64,000 nucleotides of DNA from Gammaproteobacteria bacterium (GCA_028821125.1 JAPPHD010000191.1:1-64000); one strand, 5' to 3'; numbered from the stretch's first letter, positions 17,342-24,923 are shown. The notes: generated by a model from the sequence alone, not told the origin. Program-made: numbers and translations.

Positions 17342-17916
17342 AAGTAACCGGGGATTCTGTGTAGGTAGGCGTGGAGCGGCAAGGGTAAGGGGGCAACGGG
17401 GCGCCTGTCACTAGCCAGAAAGCGCGTTTGAGCGAATCGAAGAAGGGGCTCGCGGAAGGTTAGAGTGAGGCGGCGTCGTGGGTGCGGTCAGGGGCGACGG
17501 GGAAACGGGGCGTCGAAAACACTTCAGCGGGGACGCGCCGTTGGGGCGTCGTCTGCCTCGACCGACGCCCGTGGGAACTCGCGATTGGTTCGACCGGCGC
17601 TGTCCGGTATTGTCCGCAGCGGCGAACGGACAACGGCGAGAGCGAGTGGGAAACGAGGAACAGCGACGCTACGTCAGACTGGATCCGATGGACATCGGGA
17701 TGGAAGTCGATCTCGCAGTCGCGGCTGTGCGTTTTTTTTGGGACACACATCATTGAGATCACAGGGCTATATCGACAAGATCAGAATCGAGGATCATTCC
17801 CCTTTGAGCCCGAAGGGCGAATAGGGGAATGATTCGAGACCCCGCTTCCCGGCCCTTCGGGCGGATTCTGGGGGCTTCGCAGAGTTTTTGTGTTTAGCAC
17901 GCTGTAATTGCTATTC
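17342..17916. other. gene-free stretch between the IS and the tRNA-like gene
   Basis: Several overlapping ORFs of 92-119 codons compete in all frames, and none shows a family I recognise. One reading (RRYVRLDPMDIGMEVDLAVA at about 17670-17730) looks somewhat protein-like and could be a decayed fragment. The stretch also holds the hairpin at 17793-17833 and GC-rich inverted sequences before the tRNA-like gene. Confidence 0.35.
17793..17833. repeat. two-tier hairpin
   Basis: ATCATTCCCC at 17793-17802 pairs perfectly with GGGGAATGAT at 17824-17833, and inside it GCCC-gaa-GGGC (17808-17818) forms a second stem. It lacks a T-run, so it is not a typical intrinsic terminator. It could be a REP-type or recombination-related palindrome. 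Confidence 0.5.
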
Positions 17917-17993
17917 GGCGCGCCCGGGGAAATTCGAACTCCCATTTTCCAGCTTCTGAATGCCGGTGCCTTGTCCGATTAGACTACGGGCGC
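17917..17993 (-). tRNA. tRNA-like gene with an 8-nt anticodon loop (possibly pseudo-tRNA)
   Basis: On the minus strand the sequence folds as a class I tRNA: acceptor GCGCCCG/CGGGCGC, D-arm GTC-TAATCG-GAC, anticodon stem CCGGC/GCTGG with one G-T pair, T-arm GGGAG-TTCGAAT-TTCCC, and a terminal GCC followed by G rather than A. The loop between the anticodon stem halves is ATTCAGAA, eight nucleotides instead of seven. The anticodon is therefore ambiguous: TCA in one register, CAG in the other. The weak T-stem pairs and missing CCA suggest decay, but all stems still form. Confidence 0.55.
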
Positions 17994-18082
17994 ACCCCTT
18001 CTCCAATATGACGTCTGCAACACTTGCGATCTGCTAGTGGCGAAAGTACCCTCCGCCGAATTTCTGGAAGAGACCAAAACAC

Positions 18083-18376
18083 ATGGCCGACACTGTTTTT
18101 CGCCTTTCGAGATTAGTCACCGGCAAAATGGCTGAATTAGCGAATCGACAGCGTGAGCAGGAGAGGGTAGCTTCTGAGAAGGAGAGGCAGGAAACGGAAG
18201 CACGGCAATTGGCCGATAGTGTTGAATCTGTTCTCTCTAGCCAAATCAAAGGGACTCTATTTGTTGAGGCATTACAAGAACTTAACCAAGATGATCATTC
18301 AGACTTGAGCGAGTCGGAAAAAATGGCGTTACAGATCTTGTTTGATCGACATACCATCGAGAAGGCAATCCAGTAG
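18083..18376 (+). CDS. small coiled-coil hypothetical protein, 97 aa
   Basis: Not recognised. Residues 15-45 (MAELANRQREQERVASEKER and on) are highly charged and helix-forming, consistent with a coiled coil. The C-terminal half (LFVEALQELNQDDHSDLSES and on) is also helical and acidic. No signal peptide or membrane segment. It is clearly more AT-rich than its surroundings, which suggests a different origin, and it lies between two tRNA-like fragments. The reading frame looks genuine because residue composition is coherent throughout. Confidence 0.55.
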   Translation: MADTVFRLSRLVTGKMAELANRQREQERVASEKERQETEARQLADSVESVLSSQIKGTLFVEALQELNQDDHSDLSESEKMALQILFDRHTIEKAIQ

Positions 18377-18419
18377 TCCTGCCGCACACAGTAATCGAGA
18401 CGTAGTAAATCCCAATTTT

Positions 18420-18477
18420 GCGGTGCCGGTGGGATTCGAACCCACGGGCCTTGGCAGACCACCTCATTCGGCACCGC
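18420..18477 (-). repeat. truncated tRNA-Leu-like 3' half, possible att site
   Basis: On the minus strand: a perfect T-arm (GTGGG-TTCGAAT-CCCAC), a TGAGGTGG segment like the 3' side of a tRNA-Leu(GAG) anticodon arm, a variable-arm-like GGTCT-GCCA-AGGCC, and ends GCGGTGCCG/CGGCACCGC that pair over 9 bp. The D-arm and the 5' half of the anticodon arm are missing. It looks like a tRNA remnant left by integration or deletion, and could be an attachment site for a nearby recombinase. Confidence 0.5.
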
Positions 18478-18554
18478 TGCGCGAGAGCCCTTGCCAGCGG
18501 AACCCTGCCGGTCTGGTCGAGTATCGCGCGGCGCAAGTCAGCGAACTAGGTGGG

Positions 18555-18712
18555 TATCAACGTGGGGTTCGCTGCAAGTGTGCAAGTCGACTTTTCATCC
18601 AGTGGCATAGTCCATTTGTGGACTTGTGGACAAGTCGACTTCGTGACGAATGGACAAGTGTGCAAGTGGACAGGTGGTAAGGTGGACTTCTCGACTAGTG
18701 GACAAGCCGGCG
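18555..18712. repeat. degenerate GTGGACAAGT short-repeat tract
   Basis: The tract is built from variants of GTGGACAAGT and AAGTCGACTT (for example TTGTGGACAAGTCGACTT, GACAAGTGTGCAAGTGGAC, AGTGGACAAG). Translated, it gives the meaningless pattern QVD/KWT, so it is not coding. Spacing is roughly 10-25 bp. It could be an array of protein-binding sites or a slipped-strand expansion. Confidence 0.5.
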
Positions 18713-19612
18713 TCACCCTTGGTGAAACAATCCGGAATTTCTGGCTTTGTTCCGCCAGGACCGTCCGTTTGATGGAGAATGAATTCGGGAATAAGGCTGA
18801 GCTGCCAATCGGTCGATGTGAGAATCAGACGTGGACGCGCACGCACGGCAGCGAAGGGCAGCGTCTGGCGGGAGGCAAGCATTCAGACTGTTTGTAAGAA
18901 AGGGACTCGCATTCGATCGATGCTTGCGATCGATCGACGCTGAGCGGAATCGCGGGCCGAAGGTTTCCCGTGTCATCCTATTCGCACCCGTTTCGTCCTC
19001 GCGGACGGCGCCGGCACTGCTCTCGCGCTGTTCCTTTCGTCAGTGGAACCTCTGGCCCGCTTACTTGCGGACTCCCGTTTTGGTCAGCCGGAATTGCTGC
19101 GACCTGTAGCCCCTTTCGGAACCGGCCCCGCTGGATTGTTGCCTGCGGTCGCCGGTCGCCAGTCGTGGCCCGGATCGGGCGCCGTGCGGCGCGCTCCCGT
19201 ATTGGTCAGCCGGGGGTTTGGCTGGGTCCCTGCTTGGGACAGTTCCCCGTTGTTTTAATGGCGGGGCGCCATTTGCATACGCCCAGGGGGCGCTACGTAA
19301 CTGCGGGGCACCGTAGCAGGCCGACCTGGGGTGTCAAGGGCGCCGCATTCAGCAGAACTGCAGTATGCGTGGAGCCTGTGGGAGTCAAGATGTGCGCGAT
19401 TGGCAGTAAAGCGAGCCCCCACGCTGGGAACAGCGTCCGCTAGGACCTTTTCCCAGCGTGGGGGCGCGCGTCGCACATGTGGCGGACGAGTGTCGTCTCG
19501 GGAGGTATCACGACACATGGCGCGCACGGCGGTTGCGGCGCCCCTGCCGAAGCGGCCCCTGCACTGCGACGGTGCGGGGTCGCGGCGAAACGCGGGACCG
19601 CGATGACGCGCG
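18713..19612. other. 900-bp gene-free stretch
   Basis: No ORF here looks like a real protein. It contains a 20-bp direct repeat, CTCCCGT(T/A)TTGGTCAGCCGG, at 19072-19091 and 19194-19213, and the long hairpin at 19415-19465. It lies downstream of the recombinase operon that ends at 19613, so it could hold a transcription end, a non-coding RNA or recombination sites. Confidence 0.4.
19415..19465. repeat. 16-bp perfect inverted repeat (long hairpin)
   Basis: GCCCCCACGCTGGGAA (19415-19430) and TTCCCAGCGTGGGGGC (19450-19465) are exact complements around a 19-nt loop. Weaker outer pairing, ATGTGCGCG near 19390 with CGCGTCGCACAT near 19467, extends the structure to about 90 bp. No T-run follows on either strand. 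It could be a structured RNA or a recombination/replication site linked to the adjacent integrase operon. Confidence 0.55.
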
Positions 19613-20155
19613 TCAACCCGGCGTCTTGCGTCTGTTCGGCGAGCGCTGTTTCCTGACCGGTTGATTACGGCGGGGCGGCAGCGTGAAGCCCTTCTTGCGC
19701 AGCGCCAGGCGCAGGCGCCTCTCCAGCGAGCCGAGGTCGTCGCTCGGCCGGGCGCGCAAGAGCGCCGCCTCGGCGCGGGCGGCGAGCTCCCGGTAGCGGT
19801 CGCGGGATCGCCTGACGCGCTCGATCATCTTCCGGGCGTTGTCGAGGCTGGCCCGGAGCGCGGCGTGCCGGGCGCGGTCGTTGCGGCGGTTGGCGCGCTC
19901 CGCCTGAAGCGCTTTCGCGACGCCGTCGCGCTCGCGGCGCATGGCGTCAAGTTCAATGCGGAGTTCGTGCTGCGCCCGCCGGAGGTTGGTCACATGTTCC
20001 GCGTGCCCGCGCACCTCGCGGGCGTAATCGAGGAGGAGTTGGCCGACGGTGTCGCGGGGATCTCGGTCCTGATGCCGGATGCCCTTGCGGTTAAGGAGCC
20101 AGTCGACGGTCTCCGCCTGGGCGTCTGTCAGGTTCAGCGTCAGCCGGGTCTTCAT
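19613..20155 (-). CDS. coiled-coil protein, third gene of the recombinase operon
   Basis: A 180-residue protein. The start is the ATG at 20155, which overlaps the stop of the integrase gene as ATGA; the longer ORF in the track reads into the integrase. The first 50 residues (MKTRLTLNLTDAQAETVDWL) may fold as a small DNA-binding or ribbon-helix-helix-like unit. Residues 55-140 form a long Arg/Glu-rich coiled coil, and the tail is strongly basic (RNQPVRKQRSPNRRKTPG). I do not recognise the family. Overlap with the recombinase suggests translational coupling and a joint role, perhaps as a recombination accessory or directionality factor, by analogy with TnpC-like partners. Confidence 0.65.
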   Translation of the reverse strand: MKTRLTLNLTDAQAETVDWLLNRKGIRHQDRDPRDTVGQLLLDYAREVRGHAEHVTNLRRAQHELRIELDAMRRERDGVAKALQAERANRRNDRARHAALRASLDNARKMIERVRRSRDRYRELAARAEAALLRARPSDDLGSLERRLRLALRKKGFTLPPRRNQPVRKQRSPNRRKTPG

Positions 20156-21057
20156 TTTAAGTAGGTTAATGTAACGTCCCGGCGAAAATGCCCAAGCTCC
20201 TGGCTGACCACCTCCAGGGCATCGGCGCGGCGGAGCAGCCGCTGCAGTTCCCGCATCCTCTCCTGGGCATAGGCGTGCCTCATACCGTGGGCGCCCCGCG
20301 TCCAGCCCAATGCCCGGTTTGACGCCCCCGTAAAGCTGGCGCCCCAGGCGGTGCCGGCGGCGAGGTCGTAGCGCGAGTTGTAGTGGATGCCGCGGTCGGT
20401 GACGCGCACGGGTTCCTCCCGGCGGCACTCTTCCAGGCGCTCGGCCAGATCGTCCGGAATGCGCACCAGGCGGATCAGGCCGCCCTTGCCGATCACGGTG
20501 TAGTCTCGCCCCACCCTGCCGGCGAACTTCTCCGGGCGCGCGGGGCGAATGTCGGGCGGCTGCTCGTCGGGGCGGGCGAGCGTGAAAAGCTCGTGCGCGC
20601 GGAGTCCCGCCGCATGGGCGATGAGCGTCGAGAGTCCGTTGCGCGCATTCTGGGCGGCGGCCACCATGCGCACCTGCTGCGCGGTGTACGCCCGCCCTCC
20701 CCGGCGCCGGGGTTTTGAGGATCGCACGACGGTCAGCCGCTCGCCTTTCGGCAATCTCCCGGTGACGTGGACCAACATGGCCTGCAACGCCTGCCGGTGC
20801 AGGTCAAGCGCCTTCTGGCCGAGATCGGCGGTGCGGGTCCGCAGGTAGCCGACGGCGGACTCCGGTGTGAGATCGCGGAGTTGGCGTCCGTCGGGCGCGA
20901 TGCGCCGCGCGATCTGGAGCAGGCAGTCCCGGTAATTGGCGACCGTGCGCACGGATGCGGGCCGGCTCGGATTGCGGCGCAGTGCGCCGAGATTGACCAG
21001 ACGCCCGATCGCGGCGTTGGCCTGGCGCTCGGGGGAAGACTTGCGGAACTTCGCCAC
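20152..21057 (-). CDS. tyrosine recombinase (site-specific integrase)
   Basis: A 301-residue phage-integrase-family enzyme, different in type from the P4 integrase at 2310. All catalytic residues can be placed: R153 (AAGLRAHELF), K192 (GKGGLIR), H257 and R260 (HGMRHAYAQERM), H290 (LGHFRRD) and Y299 (TLTYLK), with the nucleophile only two residues from the end. The start is a GTG at 21057, two bases after the HTH gene's stop codon; earlier residues in the track overlap that gene and look unnatural. It is the middle of a tight three-gene operon with an HTH protein and a coiled-coil protein, suggesting a self-contained recombination module. Confidence 0.82.
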   Translation of the reverse strand: MAKFRKSSPERQANAAIGRLVNLGALRRNPSRPASVRTVANYRDCLLQIARRIAPDGRQLRDLTPESAVGYLRTRTADLGQKALDLHRQALQAMLVHVTGRLPKGERLTVVRSSKPRRRGGRAYTAQQVRMVAAAQNARNGLSTLIAHAAGLRAHELFTLARPDEQPPDIRPARPEKFAGRVGRDYTVIGKGGLIRLVRIPDDLAERLEECRREEPVRVTDRGIHYNSRYDLAAGTAWGASFTGASNRALGWTRGAHGMRHAYAQERMRELQRLLRRADALEVVSQELGHFRRDVTLTYLK

Positions 21058-21061
21058 GGCG

Positions 21062-21322
21062 TCAGCCGGCCAAGCGGCGCTTGAGCCAGCGGGCGACGGT
21101 GGAGTGGTGGACGCGGACGCGCCGGTCCGAAAGCCAGCGCTGCAGTTCGGCGGTCGTCGAGCCCGCGCCGTGCAGCGCCCGCAGTTCGAGGGCATACCGG
21201 TCGAGGCGGGAAACCGCCAGGCGTTTGCGCCGCCTAGCGCGCGTCTGTTCCCTCAGGGCGGCGGCCTCCGCGGCAGCGTCGAAGGTGTTTGCATGGCTCG
21301 GTGGGGGCACAGAGTCCGTCAT
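21062..21322 (-). CDS. small HTH protein, first gene of the recombinase operon
   Basis: An 86-residue protein starting at MTDSVPPPSHANTFD. A basic helix (REQTRARRRKRLAVSRLDRY) is followed by a helix-turn-helix-like C-terminus: STTAELQRWLSDRRVRVHHS, then TVARWLKRRL, in which HHSTVARWLKRR would be the recognition helix. Its stop codon is four bases before the GTG of the recombinase. A regulator or accessory DNA-binding factor of the recombinase is the simplest reading; the family name is unknown to me. The longer ORF start at 21415 lacks resemblance to a protein. Confidence 0.65.
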   Translation of the reverse strand: MTDSVPPPSHANTFDAAAEAAALREQTRARRRKRLAVSRLDRYALELRALHGAGSTTAELQRWLSDRRVRVHHSTVARWLKRRLAG

Positions 21323-21847
21323 CGCAGGGGCCGCGAACGCGGGCGTCCGGCTGTGGAGAAGATCGACGGGACATGCATGGGAGCTATCGAAGCACAACGG
21401 CGGGTGCGGCTTCAATTACTCCCTATTTATCAGATGGTTAAGGGGCTGGTTGAGAGAAACGTACAGGCTCGCGCTGCCACGCTGTGCTCTCCGGTGATGC
21501 CGGCGTCATGCACTCGCCGAACGGGAGGGATGGCGCCCGTCGGGGTGAGGTCGCGCGCGAGTTTGCGTGAAGATGCGCAAATGTCGGGTCACGGGAGCGC
21601 GGTCGCAATCCGTACCGGCAGCATGAGGGCGTGTCGCGGCCCGTAACGGGCACGCTGCGCCGACGGTACCATCGGGGCTCCTGACGGCCAACACACGCCC
21701 CAGTCGTAGGGGCGCTATAGAGCGTCTGGTGCGGACCCGAGGCGCAGCCCGGAGAATGGAATCCGCGACCACGTGTGAACGCGGTTGCGTAAAAGGGGGA
21801 AGAAGGCGCGGCGAGCGGTGCCGCCGCAGCCGGACCGAGGCGGTTAT
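21323..21847. other. gene-free stretch upstream of the recombinase operon
   Basis: 525 bp with no convincing ORF on either strand. It should contain the promoter of the HTH-recombinase-coiled-coil operon, but I find no clear -35/-10 pair or palindrome. Confidence 0.35.
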
Positions 21848-22063
21848 CTAGAACCAGCCGAGGCGGGCGGCGGCGATGTAGGCGAAGACCACCGCGGCGG
21901 CGATGACGGTCCACTTGACAGCGTCGAGCACGAGGCGGTGGCGGTCGCGGCGCATGCGGGCCTCGATAAGGTGGGTCTCTGCCTGCAACTTCCTGACCTC
22001 GAGGCGCTCGATCTGGTCTTCGAGGGATTCCGTCGGCTGTTGGTTTTCGGGTTGGTCGTTCAT
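21848..22063 (-). CDS. small coiled-coil protein with C-terminal membrane anchor, 71 aa
   Basis: It starts MNDQPENQQPTESLEDQIER at 22063, with an AGGA upstream in ACAGGATGACAACA. Residues 14-45 are a charged helix (EDQIERLEVRKLQAETHLIE) likely to form a coiled coil. Residues 50-68 (LDAVKWTVIAAAVVFAYIAA) form a single transmembrane segment, leaving a very short tail. No family is recognised. It lies 80 bp downstream of the Cys-rich gene in the same direction and may be cotranscribed. Similar small tail-anchored proteins occur in plasmids and phages (holin or toxin types), but nothing here proves that. Confidence 0.6.
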   Translation of the reverse strand: MNDQPENQQPTESLEDQIERLEVRKLQAETHLIEARMRRDRHRLVLDAVKWTVIAAAVVFAYIAAARLGWF

Positions 22064-22143
22064 TGTTGTCATCCTGTTGGTTCCGGTTGAAGTGCCGGGG
22101 CGCGCGACGGCGAATGGCCGCGCACGCCGGCGGCAAGGTGAAA

Positions 22144-22680
22144 TCAGTACCGGTGGTGCAGCCTCCCGTTCGCTAGAGACCAGCGCCAGAGCTGTTCCGA
22201 GAGCGGTTCGGGGTCGGGCAGCGGCGACCAGTAGGCTGCCGTCGCCTGCGGTCGCGGGCGGGCATTCCATGGGGAAATTCCGACGTCGAGGTTACTGGCG
22301 CGATGCGCTTTGTCGGGCTTGGCCGCGAACTCGTCGATAGCCGCCGCATCGATGGCGTCCTGCCGCTTCTGCGCGCGCTCACGGTCACGGTGTTCCCGGC
22401 ATCGCGCACAGAGGAAATCGCCCTGCAGCCGCTTGCGGTACGCGCAGCGCCTGCAACCGCCATTGGCGACAAAATGAGCACGCCTTCTGCGGCAACTGGC
22501 GGCGCGTCGTTCCAGACACGACTGGCACGACTTGGCCGGTTCCCCGTTCTTCTTGCGGACGGCTGGTTTTCGGCAGCCCCTTTGGCTACAGGTCGGCCAG
22601 TCCCGAGGGAGGCTGTTGGGGTCAACGACATCGGATGGAAGGGTGCCGCGCAACTGGGCGAGCATGTGATCGAGATTCAT
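22144..22680 (-). CDS. Cys-rich putative zinc-binding protein, 178 aa
   Basis: The start is the ATG at 22680 (MNLDHMLAQLRGTLPSDVV); the 46 residues before it in the track lack coding character. Residues about 30-95 are dense in Cys and Arg: CSQRGCRKP, CQSCLERRAASCRRRR, GGCRRCAYRK, FLCARCREH. This pattern of four C-x2-4-C pairs suggests two zinc ribbons or a treble-clef unit binding nucleic acid. The C-terminus is Pro- and Trp-rich with no known motif. It heads a minus-strand series including the membrane protein and the recombinase operon. I do not recognise the family. Confidence 0.6.
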   Translation of the reverse strand: MNLDHMLAQLRGTLPSDVVDPNSLPRDWPTCSQRGCRKPAVRKKNGEPAKSCQSCLERRAASCRRRRAHFVANGGCRRCAYRKRLQGDFLCARCREHRDRERAQKRQDAIDAAAIDEFAAKPDKAHRASNLDVGISPWNARPRPQATAAYWSPLPDPEPLSEQLWRWSLANGRLHHRY

Positions 22681-23439
22681 GGTGGTCTCCGGTTGCGACG
22701 CGGAGTGCGTCGGTGCCCGGCAGGCGACACGCGCGCGCAGGACGGTCACCTCGCGCCAGCGAGGCCGGAGCGCCAGCGGAGGACCGGTACCGGTTGACCG
22801 CGCAAGCGCACGTGACACGCTAGGCCGGTGTCGACGGACGGAAAGCTGGGGATGGGATGGCGAGCGGCGACCGAGGGAAAGACCACCGCGCGCGGCGATT
22901 CAGGGTGTGGAGCGGATTACGGGGTGCAGGACGATTCAGGCTTCGGCCCGAGCGCGGACAATGCGAATCTGCGAATGGTCCGGGCGTCGGCCGCGGACGG
23001 CCTCCCCGGATTACCGAGAGTTTTCCGCTGGCGATGCGGCATCGGCAAGCGCAGCGCGCCAGGCGTCAGGGACCGTAACCCGAATGGGCCGAGACCCGCC
23101 CCGCGGGGCTCGGTCCGCCGAAGGCGGATAGGGCCCGGCCGAAGGCGACGCCCATCCATACCCAGCCCCGAAACACCCCAACGCACTCGATAAACGGCCC
23201 CGCCCTCCTATCCCTACTGGACGTAACCACTGGGATGCTAAGAGCAGCGCTTTTGCAGCCGGACCGGCCCGCCAAAGGCGGGGCCGGTCGAATCGCCCGC
23301 CGCAATGAGAATCGATGTATGGTCGGCGAGTCAATCCTTCTCGATGGCCCGGAGAACACCGGGGCCGGTCTCATCCGAGGCGATTGACGGTCGAGACGGT
23401 TGGTTCTAGATTGCCCGTTCCCTACCCGGACGCAATGCA
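22681..23439. other. gene-free divergent region with GC-rich hairpins
   Basis: About 760 bp between the divergently transcribed Cys-rich gene and the alkyltransferase-like gene. ORFs here are GC-rich shadows. Several palindromes are visible: around 23090-23140 (TCCGCCGAAGGCGGA among them) and GACCGGCCCGCC-aaa-GGCGGGGCCGGTC at 23262-23289 with one bulged G. They resemble REP-type elements more than terminators, as no T-runs follow. Confidence 0.4.
23262..23289. repeat. GC-rich hairpin
   Basis: GACCGGCCCGCC, a three-base AAA loop, then GGCGGGGCCGGTC: a 12-bp stem with one bulged G. No T-run follows on either side. Its position upstream of a plus-strand gene makes a terminator unlikely. Confidence 0.5.
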
Positions 23440-23763
23440 ATGCCCAGCCCTCGATTGACCAGGTTTCGCGAAGCCGTGCTCAAACGCGTACAGGAAATAC
23501 CTTCCGGCATGGTGGTCACCTACGCGGATCTCGGAGACCGCAAGTGCGCCAATGTCGGCGGCGCGATGACGTATCTGGTGGACCACGAATACGCCGAAAT
23601 ACCTTGGCATCGCGTGGTCAAGAAGGGTGGCCGATTGTCCGACAAGGGCATGAGCGGCCAACAGGACCGATTGCTAGCCGAGGGGATCACGTTTCGCCCC
23701 GACGGAAGCGTCAACCTCGACCTGTTCGAATGGAAAGAGCATCACTGGGGACCAATCGACTGA
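23440..23763 (+). CDS. alkyltransferase-like (ATL) DNA-binding protein
   Basis: A 107-residue homologue of the DNA-binding domain of O6-alkylguanine-DNA alkyltransferases. The recognition box reads PWHRVV (55-60) where true alkyltransferases have PCHRV: the acceptor Cys is replaced by Trp, the hallmark of ATL proteins. These bind O6-alkylguanine lesions without repairing them and channel them to nucleotide excision repair. Other family blocks fit: IPSGMVVTYADLG, the helix around VGGAMTYL, and EGITFRPDGSVNLDLFEW. Length is normal for ATLs. It lies inside the island, next to unknown genes, so it may be horizontally acquired; ATLs are otherwise usually chromosomal. Confidence 0.85.
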   Translation: MPSPRLTRFREAVLKRVQEIPSGMVVTYADLGDRKCANVGGAMTYLVDHEYAEIPWHRVVKKGGRLSDKGMSGQQDRLLAEGITFRPDGSVNLDLFEWKEHHWGPID

Positions 23764-24012
23764 GCTGATTGCCGTTCAACCGACAGGGCTCACCTCGATT
23801 GTGAAATTCCCAAAGTGCCACCCCTTTCTGGGCGAATCAGCGCCCGCAGTCCGGTCAGCGTAAGCGGCGGGACCGCCAGCCCTGGATACGCTGCCGCCTA
23901 GCTGACTCATCGATGAAAACCCCGGCAGTGGCAGGTGCCGACGGAACGGATTGCGGACGCACCATGCGACTGGCACGCTAATGCGCAGTCCCGACTGATA
24001 GGAGGTGATTCG

Positions 24013-24672
24013 ATGAACCAATCCCGGAGTTCGGCGGATGCCAAGAAACGCGTCGCGTCCATCGAGCGCGCAGTGGCGGCTGTCCGCAACGCCAGTCAGT
24101 GCGTATGCGAAGGCTGCGACGGTACGATCACTGGCAGCGGGTTCGTCGAAACGCCGTTCGACCCGCCGATGTGGCACGAGGAGTGCTTCGACAACCGGCC
24201 GATCCTGGACGTGCACCGCACACCGGAGGGCCACTACGCTTTCAGCCTAGTGCCCCCGGACGCAGGAGAAGAACTCATGGCCGTCCGAATCAGCGAATTC
24301 GCGACGATCCGAAATCCAACGTCAGGATCACCGACGCAGGACCCGGCCGCCGAACCCAGCCCGGACCCTCAGGATTCACCGTCGAAGACCTGGCGTACGG
24401 CTTTGGCGGAGGCATTGGCCAAGGCTGAACGCATCGGCGAGCAGCTTCGTCTTGCGTCGTTCGAGCCGTCAAACTGGCCGGTCAATATCTGGCCCGAGGA
24501 GGACCGTCGCGGCTTGTTGTTCGAGAGCCAGGAAGCGGCGGCGGAGTTACCGCGCGCGATTGGCGAGGTACTGCGTCTATTCGACGACGCATCGAAGGCG
24601 TGGAGACGGCGGCCCGACGATGTCACGAACCCCGAAAACGACAAAGCACTGAAAGGGCTCGGCCTGGACTGA
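24013..24672 (+). CDS. hypothetical protein, 219 aa
   Basis: The start is the ATG at 24013, six bases after a near-perfect AGGAGGTGA ribosome-binding site; the upstream 26 codons in the track are not coding. Residues 25-65 contain CVCEGCDGTI and, further on, WHEECF, a possible zinc-binding Cys/His set. The middle (about 90-125) is a Pro/Ser-rich linker (TSGSPTQDPAAEPSPDPQDS). The C-terminal 90 residues are helical and acidic (WRTALAEALAKAERIGEQLR). No family is recognised. It follows the ATL gene by 250 bp on the same strand and converges with the helicase gene. The strong ribosome-binding site suggests real expression. Confidence 0.6.
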   Translation: MNQSRSSADAKKRVASIERAVAAVRNASQCVCEGCDGTITGSGFVETPFDPPMWHEECFDNRPILDVHRTPEGHYAFSLVPPDAGEELMAVRISEFATIRNPTSGSPTQDPAAEPSPDPQDSPSKTWRTALAEALAKAERIGEQLRLASFEPSNWPVNIWPEEDRRGLLFESQEAAAELPRAIGEVLRLFDDASKAWRRRPDDVTNPENDKALKGLGLD

Positions 24673-24923
24673 ATGGAATCTCAAGCACGGCTCGCCCGTG
24701 GCGGCGGAAACCGCCGACCAAGCGCCTAAAAATGCTGGCGGCTCGCGGGACTTTCACATTGGTAAAATCGGACCAAACTGGCAGAACGGTGCGCCGAAGA
24801 ATCACCTCGAAAGGCTCGGCAAGGTGGGAAGTGTCGGTTCGGGGCCAGTTCTTGTGGGGAGAACAGGAGATCGTTGTTTCACGGGGCGCTGTCTGTCGAT
24901 ACCGGCAGCTTGCCGAGCCGGAA

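Noticed and set aside
17465-17832. Set of overlapping 92-119 codon ORFs after the IS
   Set aside because: They compete in all frames, share no motif and end at a palindrome; at most one may be a decayed fragment.
18555-18712. Possible CRISPR array
   Set aside because: Repeats are only about 10 bp, degenerate and irregularly spaced, with no unique spacers of constant length and no cas genes.
18550-18897. ORF with QVD/KWT repeats
   Set aside because: The pattern comes from the GTGGACAAGT nucleotide repeat, not from a protein.
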